Source of the DNA: Nematostella vectensis
Lineage: Eukaryota > Cnidaria > Anthozoa > Actiniaria > Edwardsiidae
Assembly (NCBI RefSeq): GCF_932526225.1
Contig: NC_064034.1
Coordinates: 18,970,927 to 19,034,926 of the forward strand
Direction: 5' to 3'
DNA length: 64,000 nucleotides
Part shown: positions 52,979-64,000 of the stretch, piece by piece
Position numbering within the stretch: position 1 is the first letter of the stretch
Layout of the letters: every line of letters begins with the position of its first letter
Made by a program: the position numbers and the translations under genes
Notes under the pieces: model-generated
Databases searched by the model: none
Seen by the model: only the letters and a program-made list of their open reading frames with translations
Told to the model about the DNA's origin: nothing

Positions 52979-55900
52979 TGCCTCGTTAGACCCTGGTGTT
53001 CGGCAAGAGTACGGTCCTCTCCACCTGTTGCCTCGTTGGACCCTGGTGTTCGGCAAGAGTACGGTCCTCTCCACCTGTTGCCTCGTTAGACCCTGGTGTT
53101 CGGCAAGAGTACGGTCCTCTCCACCTGTTGCCTCGTTGGACCCTGGTGTTCGGCAAGAGTACGGTCCTCTCCACCTCTTGCCTCGTTGGACCCTGGTGTA
53201 CGGCAAGAGTACGGTCCTCTCCACCTGTTGCCTCGTTAGACCCTGGTGTTCGGCAAGAGTACGGTCCTCTCCACCTGTTGCCTCGTTGGACCCTGGTGTT
53301 CGGCAAGAGTACGGTCCTCTCCACCTCTTGCCTCGTTGGACCCTGGTGTTCGGCAAGAGTACGGTCCTCTCCACCTGTTGCCTCGTTGGACCCTGGTGTT
53401 CGGCAAGAGTACGGTCCTCTCCACCTCTTGCCTCGTTGGACCCTGGTGTACGGCAAGAGTACGGTCCTCTCCACCTGTTGCCTCGTTAGACCCTGGTGTT
53501 CGGCAAGAGTACGGTCCTCTCCACCTCTTGCCTCGTTGGACCCTGGTGTTCGGCAAGAGTACGGTCCTCTCCACCTCTTGCCTCGTTGGACCCTGGTGTT
53601 CGGCAAGAGTACGGTCCTCTCCACCTCTTGCCTCGTTGGACCCTGGTGTTCGGCAAGAGTACGGTCCTCTCCACCTGTTGCCTCGTTGGACCCTGGTGTT
53701 CGGCAAGAGTACGGTCCTCTCCACCTCTTGCCTCGTTGGACCCTGGTGTTCGGCAAGAGTACGGTCCTCTCCACCTGTTGCCTCGTTAGACCCTGGTGTT
53801 CGGCAAGAGTACGGTCCTCTCCACCTGTTGCCTCGTTGGACCCTGGTGTTCGGCAAGAGTACGGTCCTCTCCACCTGTTGCCTCGTTGGACCCTGGTGTT
53901 CGGCAAGAGTACGGTCCTCTCCACCTCTTGCCTCGTTGGACCCTGGTGTTCGGCAAGAGTACGGTCCTCTCCACCTGTTGCCTCGTTATACCCTGGTGTT
54001 CGGCAAGAGTACGGTCCTCTCCACCTCTTGCCTCGTTGGACCCTGGTGTTCGACAAGAGTACGGTCCTCTCCACCTCTTGCCTCGTTGGACCCTGGTGTA
54101 CGGCAAGAGTACGGTCCTCTTCACCTCTTGCCTCGTTAGACCCTGGTGTTCGGCAAGAGTACGGTCCTCTCCACCTGTTGCCTCGTTATACCCTGGTGTT
54201 CGGCAAGAGTACCGTCCTCTCCACCTCTTGCCTCGTTGGACCCTGGTGTTCGGCAAGAGTACCGTCCTCTCCACCTGTTGCCTCGTTGGACCCTGGTGTT
54301 CGGCAAGAGTACGGTCCTCTCCACCTCTTGCCTCGTTGGACCCTGGTGTTCGGCAAGAGTACGGTCCTCTCCACCTCTTGCCTCGTTGGACCCTGGTGTA
54401 CGGCAAGAGTACGGTCCTCTCCACCTGTTGCCTCGTTAGACCCTGGTGTTCGGCAAGAGTACGGTCCTCTCCACCTGTTGCCTCGTTGGACCCTGGTGTT
54501 CGGCAAGAGTACGGTCCTCTCCACCTCTTGCCTCGTTGGACCCTGGTGTACGGCAAGAGTACGGTCCTCTCCACCTGTTGCCTCGTTAGACCCTGGTGTT
54601 CGGCAAGAGTACGGTCCTCTCCACCTCTTGCCTCGTTGGACCCTGGTGTTCGGCAAGAGTACGGTCCTCTCCACCTCTTGCCTCGTTGGACCCTGGTGTT
54701 CGGCAAGAGTACGGTCCTCTCCACCTCTTGCCTCGTTGGACCCTGGTGTTCGGCAAGAGTACGGTCCTCTCCACCTGTTGCCTCGTTGGACCCTGGTGTT
54801 CGGCAAGAGTACGGTCCTCTCCACCTCTTGCCTCGTTGGACCCTGGTGTTCGGCAAGAGTACGGTCCTCTCCACCTGTTGCCTCGTTAGACCCTGGTGTT
54901 CGGCAAGAGTACGGTCCTCTCCACCTCTTGCCTCGTTGGACCCTGGTGTTCGGCAAGAGTACGGTCCTCTCCACCTGTTGCCTCGTTGGACCCTGGTGTT
55001 CGGCAAGAGTACGGTCCTCTCCACCTCTTGCCTCGTTAGACCCTGGTGTTCGGCAAGAGTACGGTCCTCTCCACCTGTTGCCTCGTTATACCCTGGTGTT
55101 CGGCAAGAGTACGGTCCTCTCCACCTCTTGCCTCGTTGGACCCTGGTGTTCGGCAAGAGTACGGTCCTCTCCACCTGTTGCCTCGTTAAACCCTGGTGTT
55201 CGGCAAGAGTACCGTCCTCTCCACCTCTTGCCTCGTTGGACCCTGGTGTTCGGCAAGAGTACGGTCCTCTCCACCTCTTGCCTCGTTAGACCCTGGTGTT
55301 CGACAAGAGTACGGTCCTCTCCACCTGTTGCCTCGTTATACCCTGGTGTTCGGCAAGAGTACCGTCCTCTCCACCTCTTGCCTCGTTGGACCCTGGTGTT
55401 CGGCAAGAGTACCGTCCTCTCCACCTGTTGCCTCGTTGGACCCTGGTGTTCGGCAAGAGTACGGTCCTCTCCACCTCTTGCCTCGTTGGACCCTGGTGTT
55501 CGGCAAGAGTACGGTCCTCTCCACCTGTTGCCTCGTTGGACCCTGGTGTACGGCAAGAGTACGGTCCTCTCCACCTCTTGCCTCGTTGGACCCTGGTGTT
55601 CGGCAAGAGTACGGTCCTCTCCACCTCTTGCCTCGTTGGACCCTGGTGTTCGGCAAGAGTACCGTCCTCTCCACCTGTTGCCTCGTTAGACCCTGGTGTT
55701 CGGCAAGAGTACGGTCCTCTCCACCTGTTGCCTCGTTATACCCTGGTGTTCGGCAAGAGTACGGTCCTCTCCACCTCTTGCCTCGTTGGACCCTGGTGTT
55801 CGGCAAGAGTACGGTCCTCTCCACCTCTTGCCTCGTTAGACCCTGGTGTTCGACAAGAGTACGGTCCTCTCCACCTCTTGCCTCGTTGGACCCTGGTGTA

Positions 55901-58900
55901 CGGCAAGAGTACGGTCCCCTTCACCTCTTGCCTCGTTAGACCCTGGTGTTCGGCAAGAGTACGGTCCTCTCCACCTGTTGCCTCGTTATACCCTGGTGTT
56001 CGGCAAGAGTACCGTCCTCTCCACCTCTTGCCTCGTTGGACCCTGGTGTTCGGCAAGAGTACCGTCCTCTCCACCTGTTGCCTCGTTGGACCCTGGTGTT
56101 CGGCAAGAGTACGGTCCTCTCCACCTCTTGCCTCGTTGGACCCTGGTGTTCGGCAAGAGTACGGTCCTCTCCACCTGTTGCCTCGTTGGACCCTGGTGTA
56201 CGGCAAGAGTACGGTCCTCTCCACCTGTTGCCTCGTTGGACCCTGGTGTTCGGCAAGAGTACGGTCCTCTCCACCTCTTGCCTCGTTGGACCCTGGTGTT
56301 CGGCAAGAGTACGGTCCTCTCCACCTGTTGCCTCGTTAAACCCTGGTGTTCGGCAAGAGTACCGTCCTCTCCACCTGTTGCCTCGTTATACCCTGGTGTT
56401 CGGCAAGAGTACGGTCCTCTCCACCTGTTGCCTCGTTGGACCCTGGTGTTCGGCAAGAGTACGGTCCTCTCCACCTGTCGCCTCGTTAGACCCTGGTGTT
56501 CGGCAAGAGTACGGTCCTCTCCACCTGTTGCCTCGTTGGACCCTGGTGTTCGGCAAGAGTACGGTCCTCTCCACCTCTTGCCTCGTTGGACCCTGGTGTA
56601 CGGCAAGAGTACGGTCCTCTCCACCTGTTGCCTCGTTAGACCCTGGTGTTCGGCAAGAGTACGGTCCTCTCCACCTGTTGCCTCGTTGGACCCTGGTGTT
56701 CGGCAAGAGTACGGTCCTCTCCACCTCTTGCCTCGTTGGACCCTGGTGTTCGGCAAGAGTACGGTCCTCTCCACCTGTTGCCTCGTTGGACCCTGGTGTT
56801 CGGCAAGAGTACGGTCCTCTCCACCTCTTGCCTCGTTGGACCCTGGTGTACGGCAAGAGTACGGTCCTCTCCACCTGTTGCCTCGTTAGACCCTGGTGTT
56901 CGGCAAGAGTACGGTCCTCTCCACCTCTTGCCTCGTTGGACCCTGGTGTTCGGCAAGAGTACGGTCCTCTCCACCTCTTGCCTCGTTGGACCCTGGTGTT
57001 CGGCAAGAGTACGGTCCTCTCCACCTCTTGCCTCGTTGGACCCTGGTGTTCGGCAAGAGTACGGTCCTCTCCACCTGTTGCCTCGTTGGACCCTGGTGTT
57101 CGGCAAGAGTACGGTCCTCTCCACCTCTTGCCTCGTTGGACCCTGGTGTTCGGCAAGAGTACGGTCCTCTCCACCTGTTGCCTCGTTAGACCCTGGTGTT
57201 CGGCAAGAGTACGGTCCTCTCCACCTGTTGCCTCGTTGGACCCTGGTGTTCGGCAAGAGTACGGTCCTCTCCACCTGTTGCCTCGTTGGACCCTGGTGTT
57301 CGGCAAGAGTACGGTCCTCTCCACCTCTTGCCTCGTTGGACCCTGGTGTTCGGCAAGAGTACGGTCCTCTCCACCTGTTGCCTCGTTATACCCTGGTGTT
57401 CGGCAAGAGTACGGTCCTCTCCACCTCTTGCCTCGTTGGACCCTGGTGTTCGACAAGAGTACGGTCCTCTCCACCTCTTGCCTCGTTGGACCCTGGTGTA
57501 CGGCAAGAGTACGGTCCTCTTCACCTCTTGCCTCGTTAGACCCTGGTGTTCGGCAAGAGTACGGTCCTCTCCACCTGTTGCCTCGTTATACCCTGGTGTT
57601 CGGCAAGAGTACCGTCCTCTCCACCTCTTGCCTCGTTGGACCCTGGTGTTCGGCAAGAGTACCGTCCTCTCCACCTGTTGCCTCGTTGGACTCTGGTGTT
57701 CGGCAAGAGTACGGTCCTCTCCACCTCTTGCCTCGTTGGACCCTGGTGTTCGGCAAGAGTACGGTCCTCTCCACCTCTTGCCTCGTTGGACCCTGGTGTA
57801 CGGCAAGAGTACGGTCCTCTCCACCTGTTGCCTCGTTAGACCCTGGTGTTCGGCAAGAGTACGGTCCTCTCCACCTGTTGCCTCGTTGGACCCTGGTGTT
57901 CGGCAAGAGTACGGTCCTCTCCACCTCTTGCCTCGTTGGACCCTGGTGTACGGCAAGAGTACGGTCCTCTCCACCTGTTGCCTCGTTAGACCCTGGTGTT
58001 CGGCAAGAGTACGGTCCTCTCCACCTCTTGCCTCGTTGGACCCTGGTGTTCGGCAAGAGTACGGTCCTCTCCACCTCTTGCCTCGTTGGACCCTGGTGTT
58101 CGGCAAGAGTACGGTCCTCTCCACCTCTTGCCTCGTTGGACCCTGGTGTTCGGCAAGAGTACGGTCCTCTCCACCTGTTGCCTCGTTGGACCCTGGTGTT
58201 CGGCAAGAGTACGGTCCTCTCCACCTCTTGCCTCGTTGGACCCTGGTGTTCGGCAAGAGTACGGTCCTCTCCACCTGTTGCCTCGTTAGACCCTGGTGTT
58301 CGGCAAGAGTACGGTCCTCTCCACCTCTTGCCTCGTTGGACCCTGGTGTTCGGCAAGAGTACGGTCCTCTCCACCTGTTGCCTCGTTGGACCCTGGTGTT
58401 CGGCAAGAGTACGGTCCTCTCCACCTCTTGCCTCGTTAGACCCTGGTGTTCGGCAAGAGTACGGTCCTCTCCACCTGTTGCCTCGTTATACCCTGGTGTT
58501 CGGCAAGAGTACGGTCCTCTCCACCTCTTGCCTCGTTGGACCCTGGTGTTCGGCAAGAGTACGGTCCTCTCCACCTGTTGCCTCGTTAAACCCTGGTGTT
58601 CGGCAAGAGTACCGTCCTCTCCACCTCTTGCCTCGTTGGACCCTGGTGTTCGGCAAGAGTACGGTCCTCTCCACCTCTTGCCTCGTTAGACCCTGGTGTT
58701 CGACAAGAGTACGGTCCTCTCCACCTGTTGCCTCGTTATACCCTGGTGTTCGGCAAGAGTACCGTCCTCTCCACCTCTTGCCTCGTTGGACCCTGGTGTT
58801 CGGCAAGAGTACCGTCCTCTCCACCTGTTGCCTCGTTGGACCCTGGTGTTCGGCAAGAGTACGGTCCTCTCCACCTCTTGCCTCGTTGGACCCTGGTGTT

Positions 58901-60184
58901 CGGCAAGAGTACGGTCCTCTCCACCTGTTGCCTCGTTGGACCCTGGTGTACGGCAAGAGTACGGTCCTCTCCACCTCTTGCCTCGTTGGACCCTGGTGTT
59001 CGGCAAGAGTACGGTCCTCTCCACCTCTTGCCTCGTTGGACCCTGGTGTTCGGCAAGAGTACCGTCCTCTCCACCTGTTGCCTCGTTAGACCCTGGTGTT
59101 CGGCAAGAGTACGGTCCTCTCCACCTGTTGCCTCGTTATACCCTGGTGTTCGGCAAGAGTACGGTCCTCTCCACCTCTTGCCTCGTTGGACCCTGGTGTT
59201 CGGCAAGAGTACGGTCCTCTCCACCTCTTGCCTCGTTAGACCCTGGTGTTCGACAAGAGTACGGTCCTCTCCACCTCTTGCCTCGTTGGACCCTGGTGTA
59301 CGGCAAGAGTACGGTCCTCTTCACCTCTTGCCTCGTTAGACCCTGGTGTTCGGCAAGAGTACGGTCCTCTCCACCTGTTGCCTCGTTATACCCTGGTGTT
59401 CGGCAAGAGTACCGTCCTCTCCACCTCTTGCCTCGTTGGACCCTGGTGTTCGGCAAGAGTACCGTCCTCTCCACCTGTTGCCTCGTTGGACCCTGGTGTT
59501 CGGCAAGAGTACGGTCCTCTCCACCTCTTGCCTCGTTGGACCCTGGTGTTCGGCAAGAGTACGGTCCTCTCCACCTGTTGCCTCGTTGGACCCTGGTGTA
59601 CGGCAAGAGTACGGTCCTCTCCACCTGTTGCCTCGTTGGACCCTGGTGTTCGGCAAGAGTACGGTCCTCTCCACCTCTTGCCTCGTTGGACCCTGGTGTT
59701 CGGCAAGAGTACGGTCCTCTCCACCTGTTGCCTCGTTAAACCCTGGTGTTCGGCAAGAGTACCGTCCTCTCCACCTGTTGCCTCGTTGGACCCTGGTGTA
59801 CGGCAAGAGTACGGTCCTCTCCACCTCTTGCCTCGTTGGACCCTGGTGTTCGGCAAGAGTACGGTCCTCTCCACCTCTTGCCTCGTTGGACCCTGGTGTA
59901 CGGCAAGAGTACGGTCCTCTCCACCTGTTGCCTCGTTAGACCCTGGTGTTCGGCAAGAGTACGGTCCTCTCCACCTGTTGCCTCGTTGGACCCTGGTGTT
60001 CGGCAAGAGTACGGTCCTCTCCACCTCTTGCCTCGTTGGACCCTGGTGTTCGGCAAGAGTACGGTCCTCTCCACCTCTTGCCTTGTTGGACCCTGGTTTT
60101 TGGCAAGAGTACGGTCCTCTCCACCTGTTGCCTCGTTGGACCCTGGTGTTCGGCAAGAGTACGGTCCTCTCCACCTGTTGCCTC
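52979..60184 (-). repeat. 50-bp minisatellite, right array (about 144 units, reverse)
   Basis: About 7.2 kb of 50-bp units reading cctcgttggaccctggtgtt, cggcaagagtacggtcctct, ccacctcttg. Variants (gga/aga/ata/aaa; gtt/gta; cggtcc/ccgtcc; ctctt/ctgtt) mark individual monomers. The order of variants repeats with a period of 3,400 bp (68 monomers): 52986-56385 matches 56386-59785 with only a few base differences. The many long ORFs on both strands (up to 1,047 codons) arise because most units lack stops, and I do not consider them genes. Confidence 0.97.
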
Positions 60185-60185
60185 C

Positions 60186-60340
60186 CACACATAGGATGTC
60201 GTGCAGATGTGGCTGTGTTTAGTAGGACGGCCTCTGGATTTTTTTTTTGCCGTATCTAGTCCGCTGAGCGCGGAACCCGCTTTCCTTTTCCTCAAGGTAG
60301 CGCCAGAACTACCGGCAGGCGAAATTGAAAACCACGTCAC
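60186..60340 (-). CDS. Possible first exon of an AT-hook-like protein
   Basis: A minus-strand ORF starts at 60338-60340 with MTWFSISPAGSSGATLRKRK and a basic AT-hook-like stretch KKKSRGRPTKHS. It then runs into the minisatellite, where it is read as repeat-derived sequence until a stop. If real, the exon would have to splice out before the array. A GT near TATGTGTGG (60190s) is possible but weak. I do not recognise the family, and the ORF may be chance or the remains of a transposon gene. Confidence 0.22.
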
Positions 60341-62489
60341 TCAAAACCAGTGCAATATCCAGGCCCGTACCCAGGATTTTTCTTGGGGGGTGCGAAATCC
60401 GAAAAAGTGGACCTAATTTTTCTGGGGGAGGAGAGGGGGAGGGAGGAAGTTTTCTGATAAAAATCTGACCAACCCCGAAAGAACAAAAAGGTTTTTTTTT
60501 TATGCCTTTGCAGTATCTCCACGGGACTTTTATTGTCGGATTTAGCTACAAATAGAGTCTGATTTATGGATTAATGACATACCAGAGTGGATCTAGCTTA
60601 TGCTTTATAGTTTTGTCTACGAATAGCACGTCTATCGAGAACCGAAAGTGGACTTTCGCCCGTTGTGGGGGGATGCGTTCGCACCCCATTTGTTTAGTGA
60701 CATAGATTATGAGAATAAAATTTGCATACTAAATTAGGAAAAGAGTCGGTTTACTTAAACAAGAAATTCTACTACAAGAACCGGTTTAACAGTCTTATAG
60801 TAAGCCAAAGTAATATTTAAGTTTGTTCGCGATCTCGTCTTTTTACGGAAGAGGGTATTAGAAACGGAAAGAAACCGCGTTACCATTTAGTTTCTTGCGT
60901 GACTAAGCATGCATGGAATGTTACAAGCTAGTGGTTTTCCCTTTTCAGCCGCTAAACACGAGTGAGCACACTTAGAATAATTTCCGGCGAAAGCAACCAA
61001 ACAACTTGGGTTTGAATTTCGTGTCTCGTTTGGCGAAGGGCAAACCGACCAAGTTTCTACTTCGTATATAAATAGATAAGTAAATAAAGAACAACTAGCG
61101 ATACATGATCTCTTATTTGCTGGGCTTATGACATAGTGCACAAAAAAAAAAATTTATACGCGAGCACAAACTTACGCAACCATAGGACATGTTTAGCACT
61201 TTCGAACGTTTCCTTGATATTCGAGCTTAAAGTCGTAAGTTAACAGGTGCTCGGGGCTACTGAATACAGCTTGTGTCAAATATTTATTTGTTGTATCTCG
61301 GTATTGCGTTCTTTTGTCTCCAAAATTTCCTGACTTCGAGGGGAATGATAGTAGAGGCGCCAGGTAAAGTTTCATTTCGTTACTTGGCTTATGACATAGT
61401 TGCCCAAAAATTCGAACGTTTAGAAAGTCGCCAGAAACGTACCAGAAACATAGCTTCCTAAAAACGGTAGAATGCATCACTTTAATGTTGTTTCTACAAA
61501 TTTTAAATACTAGCACATTATTGTAAGACTCCTTTTTGGAGTGGCAACAAAATTCTTTGCTCTTCAAAGTACGCTGCCAAACGTCTAGGTACTAATATTT
61601 GCGAATAGCTATTTGACTCAAACTTCCCGCCGTCGTTATTAGGTGAAAGCGTCGGCCCGTTGTCTAGCAAAACAGCACCTCATTAAATGCATGGCCCGGG
61701 TGTGAAAACTCATTAATTCACACTCAGTCCGTAGACTGCGATATATATTCGGTGATCGGGTAGTACTTACTATTAGTACTATTCCCCAGGCAGTTAAACT
61801 GCATTTTGTTTCAGCCCTGGGGAATTTCCATAAAATTAGACGGGGGGTGATCGTCCTATCTTTTAGTGTGTAAAATTCTACCAATTGCAATATGCCTTAG
61901 GGGGTGTTTAAAACTCCTCCCACTAGTAGTCAGAAAAGAGAAACTGGAAATTAATTTTTTTTTAGTGCTAAGAGTTAGAAATTGCTTCGAAGACCAAACC
62001 TAATGGGCTATGGTTCTGGGGGTATAAATTGCTGATTACCACCCCCAGTGCTATCCCTTGGGGTTAAAATATGCCTACGATCACCCCAGTCTGTTTATTA
62101 AATGGGAGGTCCCCACGTGGTTTCAACTAAACCATCCCGTCCCTCTAGGGTTTTGTGTGTCCTTGTTGACGTTTGTTGATTGCGATATTGTCTTCTCTGT
62201 AACAGGAAGAAGGATCTTATCTTCGGAAGAACAATCTTGACTTCAGAGGAAGGATCTTGAAAATCGGAGATCGTTCCTCGTAGAAACCTGATGTCGTTCT
62301 GAATATCGTAAAAGCGTTTTGCATAATCCCTAGAACGATTCAAGAGTAGAGGTTAAACAGCTGACATGAGAACAAAAAAAGAAAACTCTTAGCTCTCCAA
62401 AATGTAATGTTTTGGCGTGATATGTAAAAATATAACGTACAAGGAACAAGGATGATACAGACAGACATCCTTAATTGGGTCCCAATTAA
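60341..62489. other. Repeat-rich intergenic DNA right of the minisatellite
   Basis: 60360-60600 resembles the MITE-like family at 36390-36600 in inverse orientation (ccgtacccaggatttttctt end; ggtgcgaaatccgaaaaagtgg). Bases 61678-61742 are the partner of 51241-51305. A short inverted repeat (ttccccagg / cctggggaa) is at 61791-61826. The ORFs have no family resemblance. Confidence 0.6.
61678..61742. repeat. Dispersed repeat, inverted partner of 51241-51305
   Basis: Phrases aaatgcatggcccgggtgtg and attaattcacactcagtcc match the left partner in reverse complement. Confidence 0.85.
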
Positions 62490-62496
62490 TTTATAA

Positions 62497-62976
62497 CAGG
62501 GGCTCATAAGTAGGGACAATCAACTTCCCCATGTTCTGGTACTATATAGGTGTCACGGCATTTCCTAGGATCAGGCTATTTTTTGACGCTCGGTTAAGCC
62601 AATCAGATTCAACCTTTGTGTTGACGTTTTGGCTGAGCTCAACTGCACGCGCAGTCTCAGACAAAAAGCTATGTTCTCTCTTCGGTACTTTGACTTTTTG
62701 TTGCTTTCTTCTTTAATACGAATCCAATCCTACCTATGACTTTCAATTCTAGCTTGCAATTCTTTTGGTAAACAAACAAAATCGACGGATAATGGATAAA
62801 AAAATATTCTTTCTAACTGCAATTTGCGCGTGCAGCCTCACGTCACTCGCGCGCGCGGCCAACAACAACGTAGCTGATTGGCCCGTTCGTGCGCGCGCGT
62901 CTAAAAATAGCCTGATCCTAGGAAACGCTGTGACATTTATATAATACAGATGATTGCCCCTACTTATGAGCCCCTG
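62497..62976. mobile_element. 480-bp MITE with about 95-bp TIRs and 7-bp target duplication
   Basis: Ends CAGGGGCTCATAAGTAGGGA and its inverse (tacttatgagcccctg). TIR similarity continues through cctaggatcaggctattttt on both sides. The sequence TTTATAA flanks both ends (62490-62496 and 62977-62983). The interior has palindromic gcgcgc stretches and no ORF. Confidence 0.88.
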
Positions 62977-63356
62977 TTTATAATAAGTATCAAATTAAGT
63001 TATAACCTTCCTTCCCCCCCCCTTTCCCCTCCCCTATTTTTCAGGCAGCTCAAAAGTGTAATGCGCATTATTTGTGCGCACAACACACACGGAATAACAC
63101 GGATCGGAAAGAGAAAGTTGAAGCGCGTGGTTATGTTTGTCATATTCTTGGAAGCGCTCATGATTCACAAAGTGGAATTCATTTAAACTGCTGTGGAGAG
63201 AAGGAACTATGTAAGATATCAATCACAGTGTGATTGCCTACACTTGATCGTAGATTGATTTCCGGGATATATAGACAACAATCACAAACAATCCAGAAGT
63301 ATACATCAATTCCCATCAATTCGATTCATCAAGTATCAGAAGAGAAGTTTTTATAG

Positions 63357-63678
63357 ATGGGAAGATACCGTCCGCTGTCGATGATATGTATTGTGTTCTT
63401 GCTGTGTCCACCGTCCTGTAAAACACACCAGTCATTGTTGAGGATGAAAATTGAAGTCTTATCCATTTCCGGGGACACCTTCCAATTACTGAATGCAGAA
63501 GCCCAAGGAAGTCAAACTTGCTCAGGGATAAATAAAGATGACTGGTGTGGAGAAAGAAATGCCGAGTTTAAGTGGTTTAACAAAAAGATCCATTGCTCTT
63601 GTCAATGTAAATACAGCTTCAAAACATATGTAGACAGTAACTGTACAGCTGATAAACAAATACGCGAATATCTTGGAG
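63357..63678 (+). CDS. Secreted cysteine-containing protein, first exon (continues beyond window)
   Basis: Starts with MGRYRPLSMICIVFLLCPPS, a classical signal peptide with a cleavage site likely near residues 20-25. The mature part has about eight cysteines in this exon, among them QTCSGINKDDWCGE and the tight cluster HCSCQCKYS. It ends with IREYLGG at the donor GTAAGT (63679), phase 1. No further exon is in the remaining 320 bp. I do not recognise the family; it could be an extracellular matrix or epidermal secreted protein. Function is unknown. Confidence 0.6.
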
Positions 63679-64000
63679 GTAAGTTCGTAATTAGGCTGGT
63701 GGGAAAATAAAAAAGGATTTATAAAAAAAAATTAAACTACGGCCATCCTTAGTGGCCATCCTTACAAGTAGGCATGTACCCAGGACTGGCTGAGGGGGGG
63801 GGGGGGGGGGGGGTGCAGTCATAGGTAATATATGAAAGAAGCTTAAACATTTCTTGTGTATGCGCCTATTCAAGCACCCTGTTTTTTTGTGTGTGTGCAA
63901 GATTCTGTTGACTCTTAGTAAAAGTGTGTTCGCTAATTTCGTTGCTAAACTGGAGGGGGATGAGGTACCTTGGGATTAGAGAACAATGGTGAACTATCTA
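63679..64000. other. Probable intron 1 of the secreted-protein gene with a MITE-like fragment
   Basis: A fragment reading gtaggcatgtacccaggact followed by a G run of about 20 (63794-63813) resembles the CAGGCGCGTAC MITE family. No exon is visible before the window ends. Confidence 0.5.

Noticed and set aside
52996..59339. ORFs up to 1,047 codons on both strands of the 50-bp array
   Set aside because: They appear on both strands with the same 50-residue periodicity, begin and end at variant bases of the repeat, and have no non-repeat sequence. They are products of a minisatellite unit with few stops.

Overview
The window is nuclear DNA of an intron-rich invertebrate animal. I read it as a cnidarian, probably a sea anemone or a close relative. 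The reasons are small phase-conserved exons that match vertebrate orthologues, a degenerate class-A GPCR, CR1-like LINE remnants with TATC tails, many short foldback and MITE elements with G or C runs, and a UDP-galactopyranose mutase gene, which vertebrates lack. The species call is an inference.

Layout. 0.8-8.3 kb: a direct tandem duplication of about 3.56 kb. Each copy carries a LINE tail and an intronless gene fusing UDP-galactopyranose mutase to a DUF3431 domain, and each copy has a different disabling lesion. 9.1-22.1 kb (minus): the first seven exons of carnitine palmitoyltransferase 2 (CPT2). Its 8.1-kb intron 5 holds a 545-bp GGGAA/GGGGA purine tract, a broken LINE, a GPCR pseudogene and a 3.7-kb array of a 45-bp minisatellite. 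22.1-28.8 kb (plus): complete 13-exon PDHB, the pyruvate dehydrogenase E1 beta subunit. 30.6-34.1 kb (plus): a three-exon SLC32/VIAAT-like transporter. 36.8-37.9 kb (plus): an intronless ABHD4/ABHD5-like hydrolase. 38.9-45.2 kb (minus): complete 11-exon EIF2B3 with a dead Tc1 element in intron 2. 47.1-49.7 kb (plus): complete four-exon glutamine synthetase. 51.9-60.2 kb: a very large 50-bp minisatellite, in opposite orientations on the two sides of a near-perfect 53-bp-arm hairpin. 63.4 kb to the edge: the first exon of a secreted cysteine-containing protein.

Several genes touch central carbon, lipid or nitrogen metabolism: PDHB feeds pyruvate into the TCA cycle, CPT2 feeds fatty acids to mitochondrial oxidation, the ABHD enzyme acts on lipids, and glutamine synthetase fixes ammonia. 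PDHB and CPT2 are arranged head to head. In the best gene models their first coding exons overlap antisense by 48 bp in codon register, so the same DNA encodes a basic mitochondrial leader on both strands. I consider this the most interesting point in the window. Next come the inverted minisatellite with its central hairpin and 3,400-bp higher-order repeat, the UGM-DUF3431 duplication, and a 38-bp minisatellite in PDHB intron 8 whose RNA repeats the 5' end of U1 snRNA.

Exon boundaries were derived by eye from splice consensus, reading phase and similarity recalled from known protein families. No alignment or transcript data were available.
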